This document shows positions 48,636-58,878 of a stretch of DNA of 64,000 bases, piece after piece; positions within the stretch are counted from its first letter, which is position 1, and each line of letters begins with the position of its first letter. The stretch lies in assembly GCA_025998955.1 (NCBI GenBank), contig AP024676.1:1054001-1118000 (forward strand), read 5' to 3'. A program made the position numbers and the translations under genes. This stretch comes from Candidatus Roseilinea sp. GTDB taxonomy: Bacteria; Chloroflexota; Anaerolineae; J036; Brachytrichaceae. The notes beneath the pieces were generated by a model. It was not told the DNA's origin and did no database searches. It saw only the letters and a list, made by a program, of their open reading frames with translations.

Positions 48636-48782
48636 GGAATCCTCCTGGATTTGAACTGATTGTCTCCTAACGGTTTGACTTGAGCTTGGTCGGACTGAAT
48701 CGAGTGTGCAAGGTTCGGATCGGAAAGTAGAAGTGATAGCAATCCTCGAATAGGCATTCCTCCTTTTACAGTTCAAGTTTTG

Positions 48783-49937
48783 TTACGCCGAGCCGTTTTG
48801 CCGTGCCATGGGCAGTGCGGCAACGCTCCGACGCAGGACGAGCTGGGGTGAAGGCAGGAGATGTTCCACCGCACCGGAACCTTGTAGCTGCGCGATCAGC
48901 ATGCGACCGGCCTGGTAGCCGAACTCGTAGGCCGGGAAGTCAATGGCCGTCAACGGCGGTGTAAACAATTCGGCTGTGCGGCTGGTGATGAATGCGATCA
49001 CCGAGATATCCTCCGGTATGCGGAGGCCGCGTTCCTCGAGCACGCGATAGGCTGCGATCGTCACATCGCCATGCATCGAGATCATCGCCGTAAGGCCCGG
49101 ATGGTGATCTAGGAGTTTATGGGTCGCTGCTGCGACTTCGGCTGCGATATCGGCAGAGGAGACAACGATAGAAGCTAGGCCGAGCTTCCTGCAGGTTTTC
49201 ACATAGCTATCGCGGCTGCGCACCGCCGGACCGTAGCCGCGCTTGTAGGCCTCGGACGAAAGCGCGAGCAAGGCGATTTTGCGATGCCCGAGGCCGGCCA
49301 GGTATTCCACAGCTTGTGCGACGCCGTGTTCAAAGTCCATGTCAATGAAGCTGATCCCGTTGTTGTTCGCACAGCGACCGATCATGACGAACGGGAAGCC
49401 CATCCGCTTCAGGTAGCTTACGCGCCAATCGCGCAGGTGAATCTCCATGAGGATGATGCCGTCGGTCAGCGCGCTGCGGCAGAGCGCGGTCAGTTGAGGA
49501 CGCGAGAGGTCGCTCGTCATCAGGTAGAACGTATAGGACGCGTCACTTGCCGCCTTTGCTGCTCCGAGGATGAACTCTTCGCGCATCAAGCTGCGCTGCG
49601 CATCGGGGAAGAGCAAGGCGATGGCGCGGCTCCGGCCGGCGGCCAGGCGTTGTGCCTGGGCATGCGGTGTAAACCCGAGCTCCTCGATGACGGCTCGCAC
49701 GCGCTGGCGTGTTTCTTCGGCCACGTCGGGCTTGTTGTTGAGGATGCGCGATACCGTCGAGACCGACACGCCGGCGGCACGGGCGATGTCCGCGATCGTG
49801 ACGTCGTTGGTGGATGTGGCCATCGGTTTATGGCCGGTATCGCTACCGGCAGCGATGCCGAAGATCTTAATGATCCAGCGGGCGATGTCAAGCGATGGTG
49901 TGAAAGCGACACCGTGTTTTAGACGGGTGGCGCGCAT
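48783..49937 (-). CDS. LacI-family transcriptional regulator with N-terminal extension
   Basis: 384 residues from ATG 49937. The HTH is VTIADIARAAGVSVSTVSRILNNKPD and the effector domain resembles a sugar-binding protein (LMEIHLRDW, FVMIGRCANNNGISFIDMD, LAGLGHRKIALLA). The HTH would normally be at the very N-terminus, giving a start at 49823. However, AAGGAG lies 7 bp before 49937, directly after the gntR stop, and nothing resembles a ribosome site before 49823. The 38-residue extension (MRATRLKHGVAF..., with LDIARWIIKIFGIAAGS) is therefore probably translated. It probably controls the ABC-GH31 genes directly downstream. Confidence 0.88.
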   Translation of the reverse strand: MRATRLKHGVAFTPSLDIARWIIKIFGIAAGSDTGHKPMATSTNDVTIADIARAAGVSVSTVSRILNNKPDVAEETRQRVRAVIEELGFTPHAQAQRLAAGRSRAIALLFPDAQRSLMREEFILGAAKAASDASYTFYLMTSDLSRPQLTALCRSALTDGIILMEIHLRDWRVSYLKRMGFPFVMIGRCANNNGISFIDMDFEHGVAQAVEYLAGLGHRKIALLALSSEAYKRGYGPAVRSRDSYVKTCRKLGLASIVVSSADIAAEVAAATHKLLDHHPGLTAMISMHGDVTIAAYRVLEERGLRIPEDISVIAFITSRTAELFTPPLTAIDFPAYEFGYQAGRMLIAQLQGSGAVEHLLPSPQLVLRRSVAALPMARQNGSA

Positions 49938-49948
49938 GACCTGCTCCT

Positions 49949-50689
49949 TCACGACTGGGCGCTCGCGTTGCGTTCGGGCCGGCGTGTATGCGCCTTTCTC
50001 GTTCGGATATTGCGCCGCTCCATCATGGACCAGATCAGCATGATGTGCTCGCGGACGGCACGGGCGGCGGTTGCCGGCTTTCTTCGGCGCAGGGCAGCGA
50101 CGATCGGCGCGTGTGTGTCGGCAATGTCCGACAAATTCTTGAAATACTGCGGATGGTTGTGGGCCACGAAGCGTTGGATCTGCGAATACAGCGGTGTCCA
50201 CATTTGCACGAGCGTCGTGCTGCCCGAGCATTCGCACAAGCGGCGGTGGAAGGTCATATCGCATTCGACGAGGGTGACGATGTCGCCGCGATCGCCGGCG
50301 TCGCGCATGTGCGCCACCAGCATGTCGAGTGCATCACAGTCCGCATCGCTGATTCGATGCGCTGCCCGGCGGACGGCGTAACTCTCCACCAAGCTGCGGA
50401 TCTTGAACAACTCGTACATGTCGTCGTAAGACAACGGTGCAACGAAGCTGGCAGTGCGTGCGCGCCGCTCTACCAGACCGTCGCGTTCGAGCATCTGCAG
50501 CGCTTCGCGCACCGGCCCTTGGCTCGTGCCCATGCGCCGCGCGATGTCGAGCTCGACCAGCCGCTCGCCGGGCGCCAGTTTGCCGTGAATGATCTCCGTT
50601 CGCAGTTGTTGCATGATCTGGTGCGCCAGGGAGCGGTTTATGGCACCATTCTTAACCGTTAGGTATGGTGGAGTAAGTCGGGCACGCAT
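49949..50689 (-). CDS. GntR-family regulator (FadR/FCD subfamily)
   Basis: 246 residues. The N-terminal winged helix is LRTEIIHGKLAPGERLVELDI with GTSQGPVREALQMLERDGLVE; the C-terminal FCD helical domain (MYELFKIRSLVESYAVRRA, VECDMTFHRRLCECSG, THAPIVAALRRR) carries the Asp-His-His metal ligands of this group. Such regulators sense sugar acids or other carboxylates. It lies 7 bp after the beta-propeller gene and 11 bp before lacI, so it may autoregulate the unit through the palindrome at 51900-51916. Confidence 0.9.
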   Translation of the reverse strand: MRARLTPPYLTVKNGAINRSLAHQIMQQLRTEIIHGKLAPGERLVELDIARRMGTSQGPVREALQMLERDGLVERRARTASFVAPLSYDDMYELFKIRSLVESYAVRRAAHRISDADCDALDMLVAHMRDAGDRGDIVTLVECDMTFHRRLCECSGSTTLVQMWTPLYSQIQRFVAHNHPQYFKNLSDIADTHAPIVAALRRRKPATAARAVREHIMLIWSMMERRNIRTRKAHTRRPERNASAQS

Positions 50690-50696
50690 AGCTTCT

Positions 50697-51896
50697 TCAC
50701 TTCCGGTGGTGCAATCGAACCTCTTGTAGACACATCGCGTATTGGCTGCCCGGTGGGTTGGCCTCGAACTTCGTGCCGAGCACACCGGGTTGGTTGGTGA
50801 AGTTGGCCGAGTAGCACAGCCAGAATGTCTCGCCGTCGGCGCCGATGAATTTCGACGGAATGTTGACGAAATAGGCTTGCACGCCGAATTTCTCCATGAA
50901 CGTGATCAGTCGCCACGGACCGGTGATGGCGTCGGACTCGAGCAGAAAGGTGTTCATTGTGCTGATGGTGGGCCAGCCATCCGTGACACACATCAGATAC
51001 TTCCGCAGCGGCGCGTTGTAGGTGATCGTTACATGGCCAATTCGCCCATTCCATTCGAGCAACGGCCGGATGTCGCCGAAGTTGCGGCTCCAGATCGGCT
51101 TACCCAATTGATCGTAACCGGCAAAGAACTCATACTGCGACGGGTCGTTCATGTTCTCCGGTGAGGGCGTAACGCGGATCAGATAGGCCTGATCACCGGC
51201 GATCCAGGCGAGCTCGGCGTCTGGGCGCGTCGCGCCGTGGCCGCACAGATAAGCCTTGCCGTCCGGCGAATGCGCCAGGTTCTTGCCAAAGTCCACGAAG
51301 TGCGGCGCGCCGATCTTGACCTTTGCGCCATGCTGGCCGGACTCGCCGAAGATCGGGTTGGCGGGTGTGTGGGGGCAGTCTTCCCAGCTGACGCCGAAGT
51401 CCCGCGAGATGCGAAAGCCGACGAATGGGCCAAGCACGTCCCAGTTCAACCCGCGGTCAGTCTCGTCTAGACAGTAGGTGCCGTAGTACCACACGCCGTC
51501 GTAAACCAGACTGCCGCACGGGTATCGCCCGCCGTAGGGGAGCGGGGAAGCGTAGTGGATGCCAAGGTTCTCCAGCTTCAGGTTGAGCGGGTCGTCGCCG
51601 ATGATCTTGGCCTGGCCGGTGCCGGACTTACCGCCCTTGCCGGCGTTGGCGGGATTATCGAGTTTCGAGCTGCACTCTACCGCGCCGGCCTCATGGAACG
51701 GGCGTGTCCGGGGGTATTCAAAATTGCCATCGGTCCACGGCGAATACAGATTGTCGTCCGATGCCCAGCTTGGATACCATGTGTCGGCATGCGTGTATTC
51801 GGCGTGCCGACCGGTGAAGATCAGCCCGTCGAACTGCTCCGAGGGCGGAAATGGGCAGTCGGAGGGAGGGGTGGAGGGCCAGCGCGTTTCCATCAT
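50697..51896 (-). CDS. Predicted beta-propeller glycosidase-like protein
   Basis: 399 residues, no signal peptide. Repeated strands with Asp/Trp motifs (DDNLYSPWTDGNF, YDGVWYYGTYCLDET, FGVSWEDCPHTP, RIGHVTITYNAPLRKYLMCVTDG, FLLESDAITGPWRLITF) are typical of five-bladed propellers such as GH43 or DUF4185 proteins. The triad of acids was not pinned down, so the enzymatic role is a guess. First gene of the minus-strand sugar region; promoter and palindrome lie just upstream. Confidence 0.7.
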   Translation of the reverse strand: MMETRWPSTPPSDCPFPPSEQFDGLIFTGRHAEYTHADTWYPSWASDDNLYSPWTDGNFEYPRTRPFHEAGAVECSSKLDNPANAGKGGKSGTGQAKIIGDDPLNLKLENLGIHYASPLPYGGRYPCGSLVYDGVWYYGTYCLDETDRGLNWDVLGPFVGFRISRDFGVSWEDCPHTPANPIFGESGQHGAKVKIGAPHFVDFGKNLAHSPDGKAYLCGHGATRPDAELAWIAGDQAYLIRVTPSPENMNDPSQYEFFAGYDQLGKPIWSRNFGDIRPLLEWNGRIGHVTITYNAPLRKYLMCVTDGWPTISTMNTFLLESDAITGPWRLITFMEKFGVQAYFVNIPSKFIGADGETFWLCYSANFTNQPGVLGTKFEANPPGSQYAMCLQEVRLHHRK

Positions 51897-51899
51897 TGA

Positions 51900-51947
51900 T
51901 TATTGATAATCAATAACCGAGTGTAGTATGACCTTCCGAATTGTCAA
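51900..51947 (-). promoter_or_regulatory. Promoter with overlapping operator for the sugar region
   Basis: On the minus strand TTGACA (51947-51942), 16 bp, TACACT (51925-51920) make a good sigma-70-type promoter firing near 51913. TTATTGATAATCAATAA (51900-51916) is an odd palindrome with 8-bp arms covering the start point, ideally placed for a repressor such as the GntR protein encoded two genes on. On the plus strand TATAAC at 51961-51966 may serve the divergent alcohol dehydrogenase. Confidence 0.6.
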
Positions 51948-51977
51948 ATCGCGCCTTCGGTATAACCTATGCCGGGT

Positions 51978-53195
51978 ATGGCAAACGCACTTCGAGCCAC
52001 CTGGCGGTTCAGTACCTCGGATGAAATCCTGTTCGGCTGTGGCACTGCCGAGCGCATTGGTGTCGAGGCGCGCCACCGCAATCTCAGCCGCGCGCTCATC
52101 GTCGCCGACCCGAACATGGTCAAGGCCGGCTTGGTAGATGTTGTGAGACAGAGCCTGAATGAGTCACAGGTTGAAGGCCACGTGTTCGAGGGTGGCGTGC
52201 CAGAACCGGGCACAACGACGGTAAACGCTGCCGCAGAGGCGGCGCGCGCTGTACGACCCGACTGCATCATCGGTCTGGGTGGGGGCAGCAACATGGATGT
52301 GGCCAAGGTCGCTGCTGCGGTTTATACGCACGGGGGCAGTGCAGCAGATTACTTTGGCGAGAACAAAGTGCCTGGCCCAACCGTGCCGGTGATCGCGGTG
52401 CCGACCACGGCCGGCACGGGATCCGAGGTCACCGCCGTGGCTGTGATCGAAGATGAAGCCCGACATCTCAAGCTGGCGGTGGCTAGCTCCTATTTGCGAC
52501 CGCGCTTAGCTGTTGTGGACCCATTGCTCACGCTCACCTGTCCGCCCAACGTTACGGCCGAGAGCGGCATGGATGCGCTCGTCCATGCCGTAGAGGCCTA
52601 TACGGTGATCGGATACGATGCGATGGATGTACCGCCTGATGCGCGTCCGCAGTTCACCGGTCGCCAGCCGATCACCGACGCGCTGGCCGAACAGGCCATC
52701 CGATTGATCGGCCGAAATCTCCGCCTGGCCGTTTATCAGCCCAAGAACATCGCTGTGCGTGAAGGCATGCACCTGGCGGCCTTGCTGGCCGGCATGGCAT
52801 TTAGCAGCGCAGGTTTGGGTGCTGCCCATGCGCTGCAATACCCTGTGGGGGCGGTGACGCACACGTCGCATGGACTAGGCACCGGCTTGCTGCTGCCGTA
52901 TGTCGTCGAGTATCTATTGCCGGCTGTGCCAGAGGCGTTTGCCCGCATCGCAAGTTGGTTGGGCGAGGATGTGGACGGCATGAGCGTGGCCGAAGCGGGC
53001 GCCTTGTGCGTCGAGGTGATCCAGCGGCTGAAACATGACGTTGGCTTGCCGGCGCGCCTGCGCGATATCGGCGTGCGCGACGAACACATTCGGCCGATGG
53101 CCGATCAGGCGGCAACGTATCAGCGTCTGCTGCGCATGAGTCCGCGACCGTTAGATGTTGCTGCGCTGGAGGGCATTTTGCGTCGTGCATGGTGA
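51978..53195 (+). CDS. Iron-containing alcohol dehydrogenase
   Basis: 405 residues, Fe-ADH/group III family. Cofactor loop GLGGGSNMDVAKVAA and PTTAGTGSEVTAVAV; metal ligands in SGMDALVHAVEAY and the two His of HALQYPVGAVTHTSHG. These enzymes oxidise alcohols or reduce aldehydes/ketoses with NAD(P). The ATG 51978 is preferred over 51969, which falls against the TATAAC box. Divergent from the minus-strand sugar region and 55 bp before the small membrane protein gene; the same gene pair recurs as a relic at 63.2-63.9 kb. Confidence 0.92.
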   Translation: MANALRATWRFSTSDEILFGCGTAERIGVEARHRNLSRALIVADPNMVKAGLVDVVRQSLNESQVEGHVFEGGVPEPGTTTVNAAAEAARAVRPDCIIGLGGGSNMDVAKVAAAVYTHGGSAADYFGENKVPGPTVPVIAVPTTAGTGSEVTAVAVIEDEARHLKLAVASSYLRPRLAVVDPLLTLTCPPNVTAESGMDALVHAVEAYTVIGYDAMDVPPDARPQFTGRQPITDALAEQAIRLIGRNLRLAVYQPKNIAVREGMHLAALLAGMAFSSAGLGAAHALQYPVGAVTHTSHGLGTGLLLPYVVEYLLPAVPEAFARIASWLGEDVDGMSVAEAGALCVEVIQRLKHDVGLPARLRDIGVRDEHIRPMADQAATYQRLLRMSPRPLDVAALEGILRRAW

Positions 53196-53250
53196 GGCAA
53201 AGGGCAAAGACCAAGAAACTGGAGGAAAAGTGCAACCGGGGAGGAACAAA

Positions 53251-53685
53251 ATGACTTTAGCTTTGATCGGATTGATCGTATCCATTCTGATGGTAATCGT
53301 TGGTGTGGTAACTATCGGGCGGCGCGGCGAGCTACAGACACAGCGCACCTCCGAGCGTGTGCGCGAAGTGGAGACGAATGTGGAAGCAGGTCTGGAAGAT
53401 CTCACCAGTGTGGGAGCCGGCGCCGAGGTCTCTTTCTTTCAAGGCCTGCGCAAAGGCTTTGAGTTATACGGCGAGAAGAGCACCGCGGAGATCCTGGACA
53501 TGATCCGTGCCGGCCGCTGGGCCGACGCGTGGCCGTGGGCGATAGCAGCATTGGGAGTGCTGATGATCTTCTTTTGGGGGCCGCTTTTGGTCGGCTCGTT
53601 GGCCGGCTGGAGTGGGCTTGGACTGTGGGCGTTCGTCGGCTTGTTCTTCTTGGGCGCGTTGTTTGCCGCCTTTCCCCGCCGGTAG
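53251..53685 (+). CDS. Hypothetical membrane protein, 144 residues
   Basis: One N-terminal helix (LALIGLIVSILMVIVGVV), a polar region of about 60 residues including VSFFQGLRKGFELYGEKSTAE and ILDMIRAGRWADAWPW, then two closely spaced hydrophobic segments and the tail FAAFPRR. GGAGG is 6 bp before the ATG. No family recognised. Its near-identical central block in the copy at 63.5 kb shows it is the conserved part. Confidence 0.75.
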   Translation: MTLALIGLIVSILMVIVGVVTIGRRGELQTQRTSERVREVETNVEAGLEDLTSVGAGAEVSFFQGLRKGFELYGEKSTAEILDMIRAGRWADAWPWAIAALGVLMIFFWGPLLVGSLAGWSGLGLWAFVGLFFLGALFAAFPRR

Positions 53686-53744
53686 CAGTAGGCTTTCAGG
53701 GCGAGGGGATGATCGGGAGGATGAGCCGACAGAGATGATCCTGA

Positions 53745-54890
53745 CTAGGACGGTGCCTGGCTCTCGACCAGTCGGCGAAATGCGCGGCAATTAGCCAGCA
53801 AATCCGGGCCGTGCAAGTGCAAGCCGCCGCCGATCAACAAGATCACGTCGTCGCCATACGCAGCGCGCATCTCCGGCACACGCGCGATCGTCATCCCACC
53901 GGCCGGCGTAGGAAAGGTCGGTCGCACATGCCCCATCGGCTCGGCTGTGGCTTGGGCAATTGCCTGACACGCCTCTGGAGAGAATGAGAAACGTCCGCCA
54001 TAGTTCGGGAAGATCGTCGCGTCGGCGCCGGCCAGGCGCATGAGCTGGCCGAAGATGACACGATGGCTGATGCCATGATCAGGATGAACGGCGAAGCTGC
54101 CCAGCAGTGCCGGATGGCCAAGAATGGGTAGGCCTACTTGCTCGTCGTTAGCGACTTGCTGCAGCATCCCAAAACTCACGAGCCCCGGTGCGATGAGCAG
54201 CGCACCGGCGCCGAGCTGGCGTGCCAAGCGTGCCTGATGCCAGGTTTGGTCTCCCCAACTGCTCACGTTGGGTGCATAGATGCACTTGAACCCGGTGATC
54301 TGGTTTGCGCGGTCAATGGCTTCCGCACATCGTGCTACGCGTTCGCGAAACGGCGCAAAAGGCTGATCAGCTAAACCGTGGTCATCTTTGATAATGTCTA
54401 TACCACCAAGCGCCAAGGTGTGCGCCAGTTTAGCTAACGCCTCGGCGGATAAGCCCATGGGTTTGAGTGCGGTGCACAAAAGCGGGCGCCGCGGCACACC
54501 GAGGTAATCGCGCAGCCCCTCGCGGCCATAGCGCGGCCCTGGGAAGGCGCGCAGCAATATCTCCGGCATGATCACGCGCTCTACGCGCACCCCCGGCTGC
54601 ATGCTGGTGTTGCCGAAGATGACGTTGATGAGCTGGGTGAGCTCGAAACCACTGGTTTCGATTGCGTAGCTAATAGCAACTTCGTGCTGGGACTCACCGA
54701 TAGAAGTAATCGCTTCAATGTGCCCGACGATGTGATTGCGAATGTCGCCGTCGGGCAGGAGCGCTTCTGGGAATTCGACCGTTTGTTCGATACAAATTTC
54801 GCGCGCTCTGGCACGGACTTCGTCGGATGTACCACAGATGCGGTAAATGACTTGAAAGCGGTGTCCGCTGAGCTCGAGAGAAGCTGGCAT
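53745..54890 (-). CDS. RuBisCO-like protein (form IV, large-subunit family)
   Basis: 381 residues. The N-terminal domain is followed by a RuBisCO TIM barrel: TALKPMGLS (Lys143, equivalent to Lys175 of plant enzyme), GGIDIIKDDHGLADQPFAPF (Lys168 and Asp170 match the carbamylated Lys and metal Asp; the next ligand Glu is His171), GHPALLGSF, ATIFPNYGGRFSFS, PTPAGGM and LLIGGGLH. Lys177 of loop 1 is missing. The substitutions rule out carboxylation as known and fit RuBisCO-like proteins, which act in methionine salvage, 5-methylthioribulose phosphate isomerisation or apionate-type sugar-acid decarboxylation. Its divergence from a sugar ABC operon with DhaKL favours the last kind (inference). Confidence 0.9.
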   Translation of the reverse strand: MPASLELSGHRFQVIYRICGTSDEVRARAREICIEQTVEFPEALLPDGDIRNHIVGHIEAITSIGESQHEVAISYAIETSGFELTQLINVIFGNTSMQPGVRVERVIMPEILLRAFPGPRYGREGLRDYLGVPRRPLLCTALKPMGLSAEALAKLAHTLALGGIDIIKDDHGLADQPFAPFRERVARCAEAIDRANQITGFKCIYAPNVSSWGDQTWHQARLARQLGAGALLIAPGLVSFGMLQQVANDEQVGLPILGHPALLGSFAVHPDHGISHRVIFGQLMRLAGADATIFPNYGGRFSFSPEACQAIAQATAEPMGHVRPTFPTPAGGMTIARVPEMRAAYGDDVILLIGGGLHLHGPDLLANCRAFRRLVESQAPS

Positions 54891-55196
54891 AGCAGTGTGC
54901 GGATGCGATAGCGGATCGGTAAGTTGCCTCAGAGGGTTTGAACGGCCATGTTGCCGAATTCAGCCGGAATCCGCAATCGTGAACACGAGCGACATATACC
55001 ACATATTCGACGGGATCGGGAATTCACAAGTGTGAATTTTCGGGGAAATTGTCAGGTTGCTGCTTGCGCAAATCCTGTGGTTCAACTAAGCTTTTACGTG
55101 AAGGATAAGTAAAGGATGAGCGCTTCGTGGCTGTTTGCTCGACTCTTCGAACGCTAGTTTCATGTAAGCGCGTTGTCAAAATCCAGGAGGATATGT
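54891..55196. promoter_or_regulatory. Divergent regulatory region between RuBisCO-like gene and ABC operon
   Basis: 306 bp without a gene. AATTCACAAGTGTGAATT (55021-55038) is a perfect inverted repeat with 8-bp arms and a 2-base centre, a strong operator candidate for both directions. Downstream on the plus strand TTCAAC (55081-55086), 17 bp, GATAAG (55104-55109) is a weak promoter match. The region is more AT-rich than the surroundings. Confidence 0.5.
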
Positions 55197-56264
<1,068 letters not shown>

Positions 56265-56290
56265 AGCCACACCGTCTCGAAGTTGTGAAG

Positions 56291-56323
56291 CAATCGGGCT
56301 GCCCTGGGTAGGCAGTCCGATTG
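56291..56323 (+). terminator. Intercistronic hairpin after the binding-protein gene
   Basis: CAATCGGGCTGCC pairs with GGCAGTCCGATTG (one G-T pair) around a 7-base loop, 26 bp after the stop and 8 bp before the ATPase frame. With no U-run it more likely stabilises the upstream message or lowers readthrough than stops transcription fully. Confidence 0.55.
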
Positions 56324-56331
56324 CCTTTGCG

Positions 56332-57828
56332 TTGGCTGTGCAGCCGTTTCTTTCTCTTACCAACATCAGCAAGTCGTATGCTGGCGTCCGCGCGCTAGAA
56401 GATGTCAGCTTGACCGTTTATCCTGGCGAGATTCACTGCTTGGTCGGTGAAAACGGCTCGGGCAAATCCACGCTGATCAAGATCATCGCCGGTGTGGTTC
56501 AGCCCGATGCCGGACAGATCGTCATCAACGGCAAGACCATGCATCGCCTGCATCCCATTGATGCGATCCGCGAGGGGATTCAGGTCATCTACCAGGACTT
56601 CTCTCTCTTCCCCAATCTCACGGTCGCAGAGAACATCGCCATCAATCACGAACTGTCTCGGCAGAAGCGCTGGGTGAACTGGCGCGAGGTGCGCGAGATT
56701 GCACGGCAAGCAATGCGCAAGATTAACATCCGGCTTGATCTGGATGCGGCCGTGAGCGAAATTCCGGTAGCGGATAAGCAATTGGTTGCTATTTGTCGCG
56801 CGTTGCTGCAGAACGCCAAGTTAATCATCATGGATGAGGCGACGACCGCGCTCACCGAAAGAGAGATCCGCTCGCTCTTTGATGTGATCCACAATGTCCA
56901 GCGTGAGAACGTGGCGGTGTTATTCGTGAGTCACAAGCTTGACGAGGTGCTGGAGATTGCCGATAAAGCGTTAATCATTCGCAACGGTAAGGTCGTGCTT
57001 GATGTGGATGCCCGCGAGTTGGATCGTAGCAAGTTAACTTACTACATGACCGGCCGCAATATCGAAGAGACGATGTACGAATGGCAGGGCGATTCTGACA
57101 AGCCTCCGTTGTTAGAGGTGCGCCATCTCTCATCGCGGGGTAACTTCGAGGACGTGACATTTCAACTCTATGCAGGCGAGATTCTAGGCGTCACCGGTCT
57201 GTTGGGCAGCGGACGCACCGAACTGGCACTTGCCCTATTCGGGGCAATCCCTATTGACGCCGGCGAGATCGCCCTCGACGGTCAGCCCATTGTCCTCCGC
57301 AGCATCCAAGATGCGATTACCCATAGGATCGGCTATGTGCCGGAAGATCGCCTGACCGAGGGCTTATTTCTGGAAAGCTCGGTCGGCAACAACATCCTGG
57401 CGCGCGTTTTGGATGGATTGAAAAGCCCCGGTCAATTGCTGGATCGCGCCTTGATGAAAGCGACGACGCAAGAATGGATTGGCCGGCTGAGCATCAAGGT
57501 GCTGCACGCCGAGCTGCCCGTCAAAAGCCTGTCGGGGGGCAATCAGCAGCGCGTGGTGCTGGCCAAATGGTTGGCGAGCAAGCCGCGTGTTCTGATTTTG
57601 AACGGTCCAACGATGGGCGTGGATGTAGGGTCGAAGATGGAGTTGCACGAGATCATCAAACAACTTGCCCGTGAAGGCCTAGGGGTGATCATCATCTCCG
57701 ACGATATTCCCGAGTTGATGCAGATCTGCAATCGCATATTGCTGATGCGCCGTGGTCGCATCGTTGAGCACTTCGACCGCCGTCAGATTACGGAGATGGA
57801 TCTGACCCAGCGGCTGGTGGCAGTGTGA
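56332..57828 (+). CDS. Sugar ABC transporter ATP-binding protein, double domain (RbsA-like)
   Basis: 498 residues with two nucleotide-binding domains. The first has [23 protein letters not shown] and [12 protein letters not shown]; the second has the degenerate P-loop GLLGSGRTE and [16 protein letters not shown], as in RbsA/XylG/MglA. The start is a non-ATG codon: TTG 56332 or GTG 56338, neither with a ribosome site, suggesting reduced translation relative to the binding protein. Confidence 0.92.
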   Translation: MAVQPFLSLTNISKSYAGVRALEDVSLTVYPGEIHCLVGENGSGKSTLIKIIAGVVQPDAGQIVINGKTMHRLHPIDAIREGIQVIYQDFSLFPNLTVAENIAINHELSRQKRWVNWREVREIARQAMRKINIRLDLDAAVSEIPVADKQLVAICRALLQNAKLIIMDEATTALTEREIRSLFDVIHNVQRENVAVLFVSHKLDEVLEIADKALIIRNGKVVLDVDARELDRSKLTYYMTGRNIEETMYEWQGDSDKPPLLEVRHLSSRGNFEDVTFQLYAGEILGVTGLLGSGRTELALALFGAIPIDAGEIALDGQPIVLRSIQDAITHRIGYVPEDRLTEGLFLESSVGNNILARVLDGLKSPGQLLDRALMKATTQEWIGRLSIKVLHAELPVKSLSGGNQQRVVLAKWLASKPRVLILNGPTMGVDVGSKMELHEIIKQLAREGLGVIIISDDIPELMQICNRILLMRRGRIVEHFDRRQITEMDLTQRLVAV

Positions 57829-57843
57829 TCCATGAGGTGCGGC

Positions 57844-58878
57844 ATGCAGGTCAAAAAGCTCCTCGCTAAGCAAGAAACGCTTGTGGCGCTCACGTTGTTA
57901 GGTCTATGTCTCGTCATCGGGTTCATCAATCCCGTCTTCTGGACGGCGCGTAATTGGTTCGACCTGGCGCGCAGCGCGACGGTGACCGGCATCTTTGCCA
58001 TCGGTGTGTTGATCGTGCTTATCTCCGGCGGCATTGACGTATCGTTTACCGCAATCGCCGTGTTCGCCATGTACACCACCACCGTTTTGTTGAAGGACGC
58101 TCAGTACACCGGTGGGATGTGGTTGTTCTTCGTGATCGCTGCGCTCATCGGTTTAGGTTTAGGTCTGATCAACGCGTTCTTCATCGCGCGATTCCGTCTG
58201 CCAACGCTGATCGTCACGTTGGGGACGCAAAGCATGTTTCGCGGCTTCTTGCTATTCGTCATCGGCAGCAAGATCATTCGCGATATTCCCCCCGGCATGG
58301 CGGATTACTCGAAAGCCTTCCTATTTACTGTGACCGATGATCGCGGCGTGACGGTGGGGTTGCACTCCGCTGTGCTATGGCTGGTCGCAATTGCCATCTT
58401 GGCATTCGTCATCCTGCGCTACACCATGCTTGGGCGCGGTATCTACGCACTAGGGGGCTCGCGCGAAGCAGCCGAGCGTGCGGGTTTCAACATCACGCGC
58501 ACGCAGGTGTTCATCTACGCATTCGTCGGTGTATTGGCGGGCGTCGCCGGCATGATCTACGGTGGCTTGAATCGTCAAGCCAATGCACAAGACATCGTCG
58601 GGCAGGAACTGGACGTCATCGCGGCGACCGTCCTCGGCGGCGCTTCGATCATGGGGGGGCGGGGCAGCGTGATCGGTACGCTGCTCGGCGTGATGCTTGT
58701 CGTTGTGATGAGCAATAGCCTGGTGCTGATGGGCATCCCGGCCACTTGGCAGCGCGTGGTCGTCGGGGCCATCATCATTATCGGCACGGCTGTGCCTGCG
58801 CTGCGCACACTCCGCCGACAACGCCGCTCGGTCAATGTGGAACCTGAGCTCCTGGCGCCGGTAGGAGGACGAACATGA
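57844..58878 (+). CDS. Sugar ABC transporter permease 1
   Basis: 344 residues, BPD_transp_2 family. [39 protein letters not shown] and the loop [20 protein letters not shown] are diagnostic; [20 protein letters not shown] near the end. GAGG precedes ATG 57844 by 6 bp, so this is preferred to the ATG at 57832. Its stop overlaps the next ATG (ATGA). The two permeases presumably form a heterodimer. Confidence 0.92.
   Translation: MQVKKLLAKQETLVALTLLGLCLVIGFINPVFWTARNWFDLARSATVTGIFAIGVLIVLISGGIDVSFTAIAVFAMYTTTVLLKDAQYTGGMWLFFVIAALIGLGLGLINAFFIARFRLPTLIVTLGTQSMFRGFLLFVIGSKIIRDIPPGMADYSKAFLFTVTDDRGVTVGLHSAVLWLVAIAILAFVILRYTMLGRGIYALGGSREAAERAGFNITRTQVFIYAFVGVLAGVAGMIYGGLNRQANAQDIVGQELDVIAATVLGGASIMGGRGSVIGTLLGVMLVVVMSNSLVLMGIPATWQRVVVGAIIIIGTAVPALRTLRRQRRSVNVEPELLAPVGGRT

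Noticed and set aside
48634-48762. 42-codon leader frame ending on the binding-protein ATG
   Set aside because: AAAGGAGG is only one base from its ATG, the peptide has no feature, and the binding-protein gene has its own strong ribosome site.
53745-54890. True carboxylating RuBisCO
   Set aside because: The metal-ligand Glu is His, loop-1 Lys is missing and the length is short; no phosphoribulokinase or carboxysome genes nearby.
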